Part shown: in pieces, positions 6,235 to 14,702 of the stretch
How positions within the stretch are numbered: position 1 is the stretch's first letter
Layout: each line of letters begins with the position of its first letter
IMG/VR virus record: IMGVR_UViG_3300042311_000757
Span: 1 to 27,301 of that record
Reading direction: 5' to 3' (one strand)
Origin: a virus
Length of the DNA: 27,301 nucleotides
Notes under the pieces: model-generated
What the model saw: only the letters and a program-made list of their open reading frames with translations
Databases searched by the model: none
Told to the model about the DNA's origin: nothing
Made by a program: the position numbers and the translations under genes

Positions 6235-6531
6235 ATGGTAAAATATATTATAATTGAAGCAGATACTAATGATGGTGATTATATTACTGAAAGATCTGTA
6301 ATTACTGATGAACAAATTAAATTAATTCTTCCTATTATTGAAGAAATTGAAAAAAATAATGGTCAATATGGAAAAGGTGAAGTAGGTTATGATTTTGATG
6401 CTGAAGAAAATTACGGTCATTTAGAAAACTTTGAATTATTTGATGAATTTGCACCATATGGTGAATATGGAATACATACTATCGAAAGTATTGAAATTTT
6501 AGAAGTTATTAACGAAACAAAATTATTATAA
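6235..6531 (+). CDS. Acidic hypothetical protein (98 aa)
   Basis: A 98-aa, strongly acidic soluble protein starting MVKYIIIEADTNDGDYITE, with ITDEQIKLILPIIEEIEKN in the first half and an aromatic, acidic second half (FDAEENYGHLENFELFDEF). The pattern of beta strand, helix and acidic loop is common in small phage regulators and mimic proteins, but I recognise no family. It lies 23 bases after thymidylate synthase in an A/T-only spacer, and its stop touches the next start (TAATG, 1-base overlap). Confidence 0.72.
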   Translation: MVKYIIIEADTNDGDYITERSVITDEQIKLILPIIEEIEKNNGQYGKGEVGYDFDAEENYGHLENFELFDEFAPYGEYGIHTIESIEILEVINETKLL

Positions 6532-6758
6532 TGAATAACACAATAAATACACCTAAAAGCTCTGTAATTAAGAGTTTAACATATGATGAAAATAGAAAAG
6601 ATTTACAAGTAAATTTTAAATCTGGTAAGTTATATGTATATACACCTGTTTCACAACAATTTTTTAATAAATTGCAAAATGCTGAAAGTAAAGGTAAATT
6701 CTTTAATAAAAATATTAGAGATAATGAAGCATTAACTTGTTTAAAATTGATTAAATAA
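6531..6758 (+). CDS. KTSC-domain protein
   Basis: A 75-aa protein resembling the KTSC domain. SSVIKSLTYDENRKDLQVNF (residues 10-29) followed by SGKLYVYTPVSQQFF and then AESKGKFFNKNIRD matches the family's S.I..v.Yd....L.v.F..G..Y.Y..V pattern with its A.S.G.fFn..Ir end. The domain is found in many phages and some bacterial proteins; its role is not established, though nucleic-acid association has been proposed. It overlaps the previous gene and the next one by 1 base each (TAATG type), so the three small genes form a coupled unit. Confidence 0.75.
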   Translation: MNNTINTPKSSVIKSLTYDENRKDLQVNFKSGKLYVYTPVSQQFFNKLQNAESKGKFFNKNIRDNEALTCLKLIK

Positions 6759-6949
6759 TGATTTATGTAATAACAAATCCTGAATTGGGATGGGATTGTG
6801 TTTGTGGAGTTTATAATGCAGATTCCGAACAACAAGTTGCAGAATCTTATGTTGAACAAACTAATTTAAAAGAAGGACAAACTGCTGAAGAATGGATGGA
6901 AGAACATAATTATATTATTCATGAAATAAGTCTCATAAAATTAAATTAA
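6758..6949 (+). CDS. Small hypothetical protein (63 aa), last gene of the + block
   Basis: A 63-aa protein beginning MIYVITNPELGWDCVCGVYN with an acidic helix (SEQQVAESYVEQTNL, EGQTAEEWMEEHNY) and a C-terminal strand HEISLIKLN. It has a beta-helix-beta look and two close cysteines (DCVC). No family is recognised. It overlaps the KTSC gene by 1 base and ends 5 bases before the terminator hairpin, so it closes the transcript. Confidence 0.68.
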   Translation: MIYVITNPELGWDCVCGVYNADSEQQVAESYVEQTNLKEGQTAEEWMEEHNYIIHEISLIKLN

Positions 6950-6954
6950 AACAC

Positions 6955-6997
6955 AAAAAGCCGTAGCGACCTTAATTGGTTACTACGGCTTTTTTTT
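6955..6997. terminator. Bidirectional intrinsic terminator between converging gene blocks
   Basis: AAAAAGCCGTAG (6955-6966) pairs with CTACGGCTTTTT (from 6983). Inside it, GACC pairs with GGTT around a TTAATT loop, with one C-A mismatch. The stem is GC-rich in very AT-rich DNA. On the + strand it is followed by a run of T to 6997; on the - strand it is followed by TTTTT. It lies between the end of the + block (6949) and the end of the - block (7009), so it can serve both. Confidence 0.88.
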
Positions 6998-7008
6998 GAC
7001 CCTTTAAA

Positions 7009-10000
7009 TTATTTATCAAACAGTCCATGTAACTGTTTATAACTTTTATCTGATTGTGCAAATACTGGAATTACTTTTTTACCATGTTCCCACATAATAT
7101 ATTTATCTTTTTTATTTTTACTTAAATAATCAAAATAACGTTCATTATCTTCAGGGAAAAAGTTAATAGGTGTAATTAAATCTGATGCAAATGTAATAGA
7201 ATTTTGAATAAATCTATTTGCTGCAACAGGATTTTGAATCATTCTATTTAATTCACGAGGATCTCTAAATTGAGAAAGCTCTGATTCTAATCTTCTAAAA
7301 GCATACATCCAAAAATATACATTGTCATCATCATCACCTCCAAGAGCTCCCAATAAAGCACCTAATAATGGTAACATTACAGATGTTAATGTTATTTCTA
7401 AAGTAGTTTTTTTAAGATTTGCTTTTTCATGATCTGATAAATCATTGTAATATTCTTTCATGTGAGCTAATTGTAGACCTTTTAAGTTAGGTATTACACC
7501 TTGTTTAATAAATCGTACAAACGAAGTATAAATACCCTCTGTAAACTCTTGTTCTGCATTGTTATAAGTAATGTCTTCATCTGTTAATTCATCTTTAGAT
7601 TTTAAAGATGTTTCCATTCCTTTATAACGATATTTGAAACCTGATAAGAAGAAATTTTTAAACATTAATAATGTTTTACCCCACCAATGTTTAGCTAATT
7701 CTGCTTTCATTAATGAATCGTAAACTCCAAATATATCATGACCTTTTTTCTTAATTAAGTAATTAATATGTTGTTTACCACCTTCGTGATATTTACTATC
7801 TAAATTCTTATCAGTATAAACAACTTTATCACTCATTACAAGTTTACCATTTTTATCTAACGATAACATATCAAATAATGATGCTGCTTTATCTTTAGAA
7901 ACAACATTTCCTTCTTTGTCTATAAACTCACGATTTTTGTTCATAACTTTACGACCTCTAAGAATAGATTCAGTAAGAACAGTATTCATCATATGTTCAC
8001 CCATCTCATTTAAACCATTCATAGATTTTTTTGAAATAAGTCGTTTAGCCATATTATTTCTAATAAATTCTTGTGTAGCATTATCAAATCCTCCCATAAT
8101 ATCAAACATGTCTAACATTTGATTATGAAATGATGTTTTAACAGGATTTCCTAAATCTGCTAAAGTAGCCATTTGATTTTTAGGATTAAAATAATTTGCT
8201 TCAGCAGATGTGTAATCTTTTAAAGAAAATAAGTTACCACCTGTAGCATCAATCATCATTTGAAATGAACCATTCATTACGTTGACTACTCCTGAACCAA
8301 TATTCATTGTCATACCAATACTTGCAGCGGCTCCGTTAGCCATTGATGAAAGTTTGTTAGCTTCAATATTAGTACCAAAAGCTTTACCACCGTTATAAGA
8401 AAGTATATCATAAAGATGGGTTTCTAATAAACCTTTAATCTTTTTATATTCATTACTTAAACCGTCTTTAACAGTAACACCAGGTTGATTTTCAGCATAT
8501 TTATTTTGCAACCATTTACCTGTATTTTTAGAACGTTTTTTATATTCTTTCTGACGAGCAATATCTAAAAATAATTTAAGTTTTACTTCATTACTTTTCT
8601 TTTCACCATAATTAATTGCATTATGAGCTTCTTTACGATAAATTGTAAATAAATCTAAACTTTGATCTTTAGAAGAAATCTTACCTCTATAATGAATTCT
8701 TACACGACGTAACTCTTCATTCTTACTATTAACTTCTTCTTCATAACCAATATCGTCAACTCTAATTTGAGTTAAATCTTTAAATTTATCTGTAAATTGA
8801 CCTTTAATATCTCCTTCTAAAGTACGTTCTAAATCATTTTTAGTAACAGCAGGTAATTTATAAAACTCTGCTCCATAAAGTTTAGAAATTAAAGAAACTT
8901 TACCATCGTAAATATCTTTATCATTTTCGATAGTTTGTTTTCTAAAATAGTCTAATGTTTCTTTTTCAACACCTGTTAATTCTTTATTTTTATATTTAGG
9001 ATTAGGTTGTGTTAAACTTTGACCATTTGGACCAAAAGATTGAATAGTGTGTTTACTAAACCATTCTCTTCGTTGTTTAGATAATTCTTTATATTCAGGA
9101 TTAGATTTTAAAAGTCTATTATTTTTAGCTTTAGTTAAAGTTTCATCATATAACTTTTCTTTTAACTCTGTAATTTTATCTAAAATAGGATATAATTCAT
9201 TATTAACAGCATCTAAAAAATCAATTGAATATTCACCTTTTAAATAATAAGAATCTTTAGATTTACTTAATTCAAGTAAATTACCATACATTTTAGATTG
9301 ACTACCTTGACCTTTAGCTTTTACAAACTTTTCAAATAAAGGTAATAGTTCAAATTCTTTATCTTTATATTTTTGAATAATGTTATCTCTAACTTTACCA
9401 ATAATATTAGACATAATGTTAATTAAACTACTATTAGTATTTAATAAATCTTCACCGTGTAAACTAAAGCTTGAAATATCAAAAGTAGGATCATTTACAA
9501 TACTTTTAGCACTATCTTTTAATGCTTGTTGATATTCTTCTTTATATTTACCATTAATCATTCTACCAAAATACTGTTCACGAGTTTCGTTTTGTATTTT
9601 TAATTTAGAGTATTCTGCAAATAATTTATCTCTCCATTCTGTAACAACTCTCGTGTTATTTTCAGGTTTAGAAAATAATTTTACAGCATATGCTTTACGA
9701 ACGTTATTGAAAGTACCTTCAATTTTATCATGACTTTCTTGTAAGTTTCTTAAAATACTTTTAATTTCAGTAGTTTGTGCACGTACATCAGAGTTTACAG
9801 TAATATCGTTTTGACTATCTTTAATTAATGTTTGAATATTTTCTAACAAATCATAAGCTGCTACATATTCTTCATGAGCATAAACAACTTCTAACATTTT
9901 TTCAGAATCAATTTCTTTAGTAAAAGTATCTGTTTTTTCATCATATAATAATGAATCTAAAATATTATTACTTCTTTCTAATGTTTTAGAAAATGAATTA

Positions 10001-11223
10001 ACATAGGATACAATTGCTTTCCACTTATCTGTATTTTCTAATACTTTAATTTCATTTAATAAAGATTCAAAAGATTTTAAAAATTCTTCTTTATCTTTTT
10101 TACTTTTAGACTTCTTATTAGATCTTGTTCTATCAATTAATTGTTCAATTCTATCTTTAGATAAATCTATAGTATATTGAAGTTTCTTTTCTAAAGTATC
10201 TAATTTAATATTTTTAGAATCTACTTTTTTAAATAATACATTACCAAATGAATTACTATAATCATTTTTATATGTATAAGTAGTACCTACTTGTTCAATA
10301 TATTTTTCAACTTCTTGAATTAATAAAATACTATCTATTAATTCTTCATTAGCTAAAGTTTTAGGTAATCCTAATATTCTTCTAAAAGCATCTTTAAATT
10401 TTTGCCATAATGATTTATCTAAACTAATAATTTCTTGTTGAAATTCTTTATTAGAATATAATTCCGCAACAAATTCTTTTACATTAGTAAAACCATAACT
10501 TTTACTAAAATTACGTTCTCCTAAATATTTATATTGTTCAAAAGCTTTTGTAACTAATTCAGCAAATTGTTTTTCAGCATAAGTTATAGGATTAATTAAA
10601 GCATTAATACTTAATTCATGTGCAATTTCATGTAAAAAAGAAGATATTACGTCATCACTTCTAAAATTAGCTAAAGAACTTTCAGGTAAATAAATAACAC
10701 TTTCTAATTCATAATTATAAGCCATTATTGCAACACCATCACCATCAGAATCTTTAGTCATTTTATCAAATCTTTCTTGACTAATAACTTTAACACGACT
10801 ATTTGAACGTTCTAATAATGTCATTGCTTTAAAAATTAAATCAATAGTCTCATCTTTAAAATTTAAATTTGAATCAATTATATTTTGTAAAACTTCTTTA
10901 GATGTATATGATTTATCTAAAGTACCTTTACCAAATAATAATTTCTTATTTAAATCTAATAATGTTTTCTTTTTAAAATTCAAAGTATTTTCATCAAATA
11001 TAGAAGTTTTAACAGATTCATCTACAAATTCAGATAAATTTTTTTCATTTGTTATTATATCATTATCTTGAGTTTCTTCAACTTCTATACTTTTTTCATT
11101 GTAATAATTGTCAGGTACATTACCGTTATATTCAGACCATAAAAGGTAGGCTTTATTTTCACCTACCTTTTGGACTAAATCTTTCCAACTTTTTAAGCGT
11201 TTATTTGGACAAGATATACTCAT
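7009..11223 (-). CDS. Giant virion-cargo-type protein with a zinc-metallopeptidase motif (1404 aa)
   Basis: The last gene of the virion block. The N-terminus MSISCPNKRLKSWKDLVQKV, with a following WSEYNGNVP, is of a kind I associate with large crAss-like virion proteins. Residues 196-206 (SFLHEIAHELS) contain HExxH (H198, E199, H202), and EFVAELYSN (250-258) offers a third zinc ligand (E250 or E254), as in gluzincin peptidases. A long charged helical middle (about 330-720) looks coiled-coil. Near the C-terminus a hydrophobic segment (TSVMLPLLGALLGALGG, about 1277-1293) is followed by DDDD. A peptidase carried in the virion could cleave envelope, peptidoglycan-linked or other cargo proteins at entry; this is inference. 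The start lies 3 bases after the ferritin stop. A DSDGDG loop (158-163) is not the polymerase motif. Confidence 0.85.
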   Translation of the reverse strand: MSISCPNKRLKSWKDLVQKVGENKAYLLWSEYNGNVPDNYYNEKSIEVEETQDNDIITNEKNLSEFVDESVKTSIFDENTLNFKKKTLLDLNKKLLFGKGTLDKSYTSKEVLQNIIDSNLNFKDETIDLIFKAMTLLERSNSRVKVISQERFDKMTKDSDGDGVAIMAYNYELESVIYLPESSLANFRSDDVISSFLHEIAHELSINALINPITYAEKQFAELVTKAFEQYKYLGERNFSKSYGFTNVKEFVAELYSNKEFQQEIISLDKSLWQKFKDAFRRILGLPKTLANEELIDSILLIQEVEKYIEQVGTTYTYKNDYSNSFGNVLFKKVDSKNIKLDTLEKKLQYTIDLSKDRIEQLIDRTRSNKKSKSKKDKEEFLKSFESLLNEIKVLENTDKWKAIVSYVNSFSKTLERSNNILDSLLYDEKTDTFTKEIDSEKMLEVVYAHEEYVAAYDLLENIQTLIKDSQNDITVNSDVRAQTTEIKSILRNLQESHDKIEGTFNNVRKAYAVKLFSKPENNTRVVTEWRDKLFAEYSKLKIQNETREQYFGRMINGKYKEEYQQALKDSAKSIVNDPTFDISSFSLHGEDLLNTNSSLINIMSNIIGKVRDNIIQKYKDKEFELLPLFEKFVKAKGQGSQSKMYGNLLELSKSKDSYYLKGEYSIDFLDAVNNELYPILDKITELKEKLYDETLTKAKNNRLLKSNPEYKELSKQRREWFSKHTIQSFGPNGQSLTQPNPKYKNKELTGVEKETLDYFRKQTIENDKDIYDGKVSLISKLYGAEFYKLPAVTKNDLERTLEGDIKGQFTDKFKDLTQIRVDDIGYEEEVNSKNEELRRVRIHYRGKISSKDQSLDLFTIYRKEAHNAINYGEKKSNEVKLKLFLDIARQKEYKKRSKNTGKWLQNKYAENQPGVTVKDGLSNEYKKIKGLLETHLYDILSYNGGKAFGTNIEANKLSSMANGAAASIGMTMNIGSGVVNVMNGSFQMMIDATGGNLFSLKDYTSAEANYFNPKNQMATLADLGNPVKTSFHNQMLDMFDIMGGFDNATQEFIRNNMAKRLISKKSMNGLNEMGEHMMNTVLTESILRGRKVMNKNREFIDKEGNVVSKDKAASLFDMLSLDKNGKLVMSDKVVYTDKNLDSKYHEGGKQHINYLIKKKGHDIFGVYDSLMKAELAKHWWGKTLLMFKNFFLSGFKYRYKGMETSLKSKDELTDEDITYNNAEQEFTEGIYTSFVRFIKQGVIPNLKGLQLAHMKEYYNDLSDHEKANLKKTTLEITLTSVMLPLLGALLGALGGDDDDNVYFWMYAFRRLESELSQFRDPRELNRMIQNPVAANRFIQNSITFASDLITPINFFPEDNERYFDYLSKNKKDKYIMWEHGKKVIPVFAQSDKSYKQLHGLFDK

Positions 11224-11226
11224 ATA

Positions 11227-11721
11227 TTATAATAATTTATCACCAACATAATGATCTATAATCAACATATCAGTACTTAGTTTAAAAATATCTAAATTAG
11301 TAATAGCTTTACCAATTTCTTCTTGTTGTTCTGCACAATATTTAGAAGCTAATGCATATAATACATGATTCCCTTCTTTTAAAGCAGTAGAAGCTAATTC
11401 TTCACATTGTCTTGTAATATCAAGTTCGTGTTCTAAAGTCGCTTCAAAAACATCTTTAAGACTAGTAATCTCCATTTCTGGAGACTCTAGTTTCATAAGA
11501 CAAGGTGTAATACCATAATCTAAAAGATATGATTTAGACCACTGTGCGTGTTTTAATTCTTCATCTGAATACTTTTTATATAATTCTGAACAATTTAAAA
11601 AACCTTCATTATTTAACCATAATGATAGTTGTTCATATAATCTTGAAGAAAATTCTTCTTGTTGTATTCTGTAGTTTAAAGTATCTACAATTATTTTACT
11701 TAATAAGTTTGATTTATCCAT
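11227..11721 (-). CDS. Bacterial-type non-haem ferritin
   Basis: A 164-aa iron-storage protein that oxidises Fe2+ and stores it in a 24-subunit shell. The whole length aligns by eye with E. coli FtnA. Ferroxidase residues are all present: E22 (QQEEFSSRLYEQ, FtnA E17), Y29, E55 and H58 in YSDEELKHAQ (FtnA E50 and H53), E99 in LEHELDIT (FtnA E94), and Q132, E134, E135 in AEQQEEI (FtnA Q127, E129, E130). The LESPEMEITSLKDVFE turn matches FtnA's VESPFAEYSSLDELF. The length is about the usual 165. It is not Dps-like. Its ATG overlaps the RNA polymerase stop by 1 base (TAATG), so it is translated in the virion operon, between the polymerase and the metallopeptidase gene. Family assignment is firm; location in virion or cell is unknown. 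Confidence 0.92.
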   Translation of the reverse strand: MDKSNLLSKIIVDTLNYRIQQEEFSSRLYEQLSLWLNNEGFLNCSELYKKYSDEELKHAQWSKSYLLDYGITPCLMKLESPEMEITSLKDVFEATLEHELDITRQCEELASTALKEGNHVLYALASKYCAEQQEEIGKAITNLDIFKLSTDMLIIDHYVGDKLL

Positions 11722-14702
11722 TATTTACATATTTTTTTAAGCAGTTCTGCTAATTCATCTTCAGATAATTTACTTAAATCATCTACATTATTTACTCCTG
11801 ATTCGTTAAACTTATTTAACATTAAACTTTGTTCAAACATTTCTTTTAAACTATTCATAGTTTTAGATTCTTGAATATTATCAAATAAAGATAATTGTTG
11901 AATTTCAACAATTGGTGTAACTTCAGATACTATCATTGGCTCACTACCATATTGCATTGAATTTAAAAATTCTTCCATATTTACATCTTCATATAAATTA
12001 TCAACACTATCTGTAGGTACAAAATCTTCTATTTGAGGTGATTGTACATCTAAGTCAGGTTTAATAGTTGTCTTAACATCGACATAGTCTGAATAAGTGA
12101 TTAAAGATCTATCATTTAATTTATTAATAACATCTTCAATTCTTTGATAAACACCTTGTTTTAATTCATTATAACCTACAAGTTTATAATATTGTTTAGG
12201 TATATTTGCTAAAGGATCTGCTCCTAATTTTGAAGGTATTCTTAATTCTACATATTTACGAGATTTACCAGGTTCTTTCATTATAAAATCATTAGTAAAA
12301 TCTTGTTCACTTTTTAAATTTTTAGTAAATGTATAAATTAAACTATCTTTTATTTTTTTAACATATTTTTTATTAGTTAAATTATTTAAATAAAATTTAT
12401 CTACAAAATCATTTAATTGTTCATTATTAATTTCTTCAGTAATATCTTGTATTTTACGATTAATATCGTTCTGATTAAAATATTCAGAAGGTATGAATGT
12501 AAAAAATTGATTAGTATTCATTTGAAATCCTGAAGTAATAAAACCATATTTAACTAAATCTTCAGCTAATTTGGGATTATCTATAAATAAATCTTTCCAA
12601 GAATTTGTAAATGATCTATCATAAGATTTAGATTTCTTTCTATTACCTAATTGAATTGAATCAGAATATTTATTATTTTTATAAGTTTTAATATTCATTT
12701 CATTTAACATGAAATATTTTTCACCTATTATATCTTTATATTCTTTTATTCTTTTAGGAAGATTGTCTAATAAATCTTGTGATTCTTCTTTAGATAAATT
12801 AAAGAATTTAGACATTAAATAACTATTATAATGTTTACTTAAATCTGTTAATAGTTCAGCGTCAATTGCGTTAGTACCATATAAATCATTAGATATTTCA
12901 TTAAACATATTCTTAGCTTGCGACATACCTGACGGAAATAATAAAGGATTAGCCTCTACAAGGTTTTTAACCCATTCTAATTGATTCCAATATACTCCAA
13001 GTGTAGTATTGTTTAATTTAGTATTAAAACCTCTAATTGAACCTTTAACTTGATCTATCTCTTTATCTATAACTTGTTCATATAAATTAAAAATACCAAA
13101 TAAACTATTGTGATCTTTTCCAAAACCATCAGTATCAATTTTAGATAGTCTTACAGTTTCACCAAGATTTTTAGAGTATTCAACTAAATCTTTAAATGTT
13201 TTTAGTAAATTAACTTCAAACATTAACGAATCTTCATTTTTATTTTTAATCTTATTTTGATTTCTAAAGTATTTTAAATTTAATTTAAACTTATTATATT
13301 GTAAAGTATTTCTATCAAATATATTTAAAGGTTTTGCATCAAAAACAGAATTATTAATACTTATAATATCTTTTCTTACTTTTTCTAAATCATCTGTTTC
13401 TAACTTTAATTTTTTATTTAATATATTTAAAGAATCTTTAAGTTCTTTATCTATACTAACTAGTTCTTCATCATATTGTTGTTGATTAATATATCCTTTA
13501 TCTAAACGATATTTTAATTTCTCTTTACGTTCTTCAACATTTAATTTATTAAATTGTTTATCATAAATTGCACCCAAATCAAGTTTAAATCCTTGTTTTT
13601 TAGCATAATTATTTAAATTATTTATTACTAGCTCTGCTTTAAATGATTCCATTAAATCTCCAGGTTCATTTTCAGTTAAACCTTCTTTAGATTTTTGAAA
13701 TTCTACATATTGTGTAATAACATCATTTGCTAAAAAGTTTACAACATATAGTGGATGTGCACCCAATCTTAATAATAAGTTTCCAACATTTGTTGTAGAT
13801 GTTGTCCAGTTACCTTTAGAAATATATGGATCTTTTGCAATATCCACAAATGCATTCAAAATAGCTGTTAAAGAATCAATTGTTTTTACTTTACGAAGTT
13901 CATTTTTAAACTCTTTAATTCTTTCAGAATCTGCATTTTTATCAACAAGTTCATTAACATAATAATTTAAATCTTCTTCAGATAATTTTTCAGAAAACTC
14001 TAAGTCAAATATTGATTCACCTTCTATATTGTGATGACCCCATAAAATATCTTTAACATCATTTAAAACTAATTTACCAGGTCTACTAATATCAACCATA
14101 GCATTAGCTTCTTGTCCAACTCCTGCTTTACCACCTAATAAAGAATATCTTAATTTAGTGTCTACTTCAGGATCAAAATGATTCATAAATATATTAGATT
14201 TATCAGGAAAAATATCTTTAATTTCTTTTTCTATAAAATCAATATCAATAGGTTTCATTACACTTGAATAAACTTCAGGATGTGTAAGTACTGATTTATA
14301 TAATTCAATTAATTTATTTCCTAAATCTCTAACATCATATTTTAAACTTTCAACCGTGTCAAAATCAGTTTGATCTTTAATATCTTTTAATAACGGTGAT
14401 TGTTTTTTAGTTTTACGTAAAACGTTAATAAATAAATTTACAGTATCTTTATATAATTGTTTTTCTAAATCTTGGGTATCACTTACATTTGAAATATTTA
14501 AAATTTCTTCTGCAAAATCATCTACATTAAATGATTCATCATAATCAGGATTAATTTGATCAATTACTTTATTAATATTATCAATTGTTTCCTCTTTAGT
14601 TTTACCTTTTAAATTTGTACGAACATAATTAAAAATTTTATCTGACAAATTATATTGAGGTACAATTTTAGGAAACATTATATACATTTTATCAACGTCA
14701 AA
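11721..14702 (-). CDS. Virion RNA polymerase, 3' exon (catalytic Asp loop and C-terminal part)
   Basis: Encodes 993 residues beginning FDVDKMYIMFPK, the second half of the metal-binding DFDVD loop. The ATG just before it (14703-14705) is the last three bases of the intron, so it is not a genuine start. Joined after GAT 15657 in the first exon, the frame reads GSD-FDVDKMYIM. The rest contains long charged helical regions, a LGGKAGVGQEANAMVDISRP segment, an NGPL-free charged middle and an acidic tail rich in Val and Glu that ends LLKKICK. This part would complete the second double-psi barrel side and C-terminal domains of the crAss-like polymerase; I cannot assign the domains further. The stop overlaps the ferritin start. 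Confidence 0.87.
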   Translation of the reverse strand, partial: FDVDKMYIMFPKIVPQYNLSDKIFNYVRTNLKGKTKEETIDNINKVIDQINPDYDESFNVDDFAEEILNISNVSDTQDLEKQLYKDTVNLFINVLRKTKKQSPLLKDIKDQTDFDTVESLKYDVRDLGNKLIELYKSVLTHPEVYSSVMKPIDIDFIEKEIKDIFPDKSNIFMNHFDPEVDTKLRYSLLGGKAGVGQEANAMVDISRPGKLVLNDVKDILWGHHNIEGESIFDLEFSEKLSEEDLNYYVNELVDKNADSERIKEFKNELRKVKTIDSLTAILNAFVDIAKDPYISKGNWTTSTTNVGNLLLRLGAHPLYVVNFLANDVITQYVEFQKSKEGLTENEPGDLMESFKAELVINNLNNYAKKQGFKLDLGAIYDKQFNKLNVEERKEKLKYRLDKGYINQQQYDEELVSIDKELKDSLNILNKKLKLETDDLEKVRKDIISINNSVFDAKPLNIFDRNTLQYNKFKLNLKYFRNQNKIKNKNEDSLMFEVNLLKTFKDLVEYSKNLGETVRLSKIDTDGFGKDHNSLFGIFNLYEQVIDKEIDQVKGSIRGFNTKLNNTTLGVYWNQLEWVKNLVEANPLLFPSGMSQAKNMFNEISNDLYGTNAIDAELLTDLSKHYNSYLMSKFFNLSKEESQDLLDNLPKRIKEYKDIIGEKYFMLNEMNIKTYKNNKYSDSIQLGNRKKSKSYDRSFTNSWKDLFIDNPKLAEDLVKYGFITSGFQMNTNQFFTFIPSEYFNQNDINRKIQDITEEINNEQLNDFVDKFYLNNLTNKKYVKKIKDSLIYTFTKNLKSEQDFTNDFIMKEPGKSRKYVELRIPSKLGADPLANIPKQYYKLVGYNELKQGVYQRIEDVINKLNDRSLITYSDYVDVKTTIKPDLDVQSPQIEDFVPTDSVDNLYEDVNMEEFLNSMQYGSEPMIVSEVTPIVEIQQLSLFDNIQESKTMNSLKEMFEQSLMLNKFNESGVNNVDDLSKLSEDELAELLKKICK

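Noticed and set aside
10735-10752. DSDGDG in the 1404-aa protein as an RNA polymerase DxDxD active site
   Set aside because: The surrounding sequence has no double-psi-barrel features and lies next to a peptidase motif. The true loop with flanking RIPNQG and GSDFDVDKM lies at the exon junction of the neighbouring gene.
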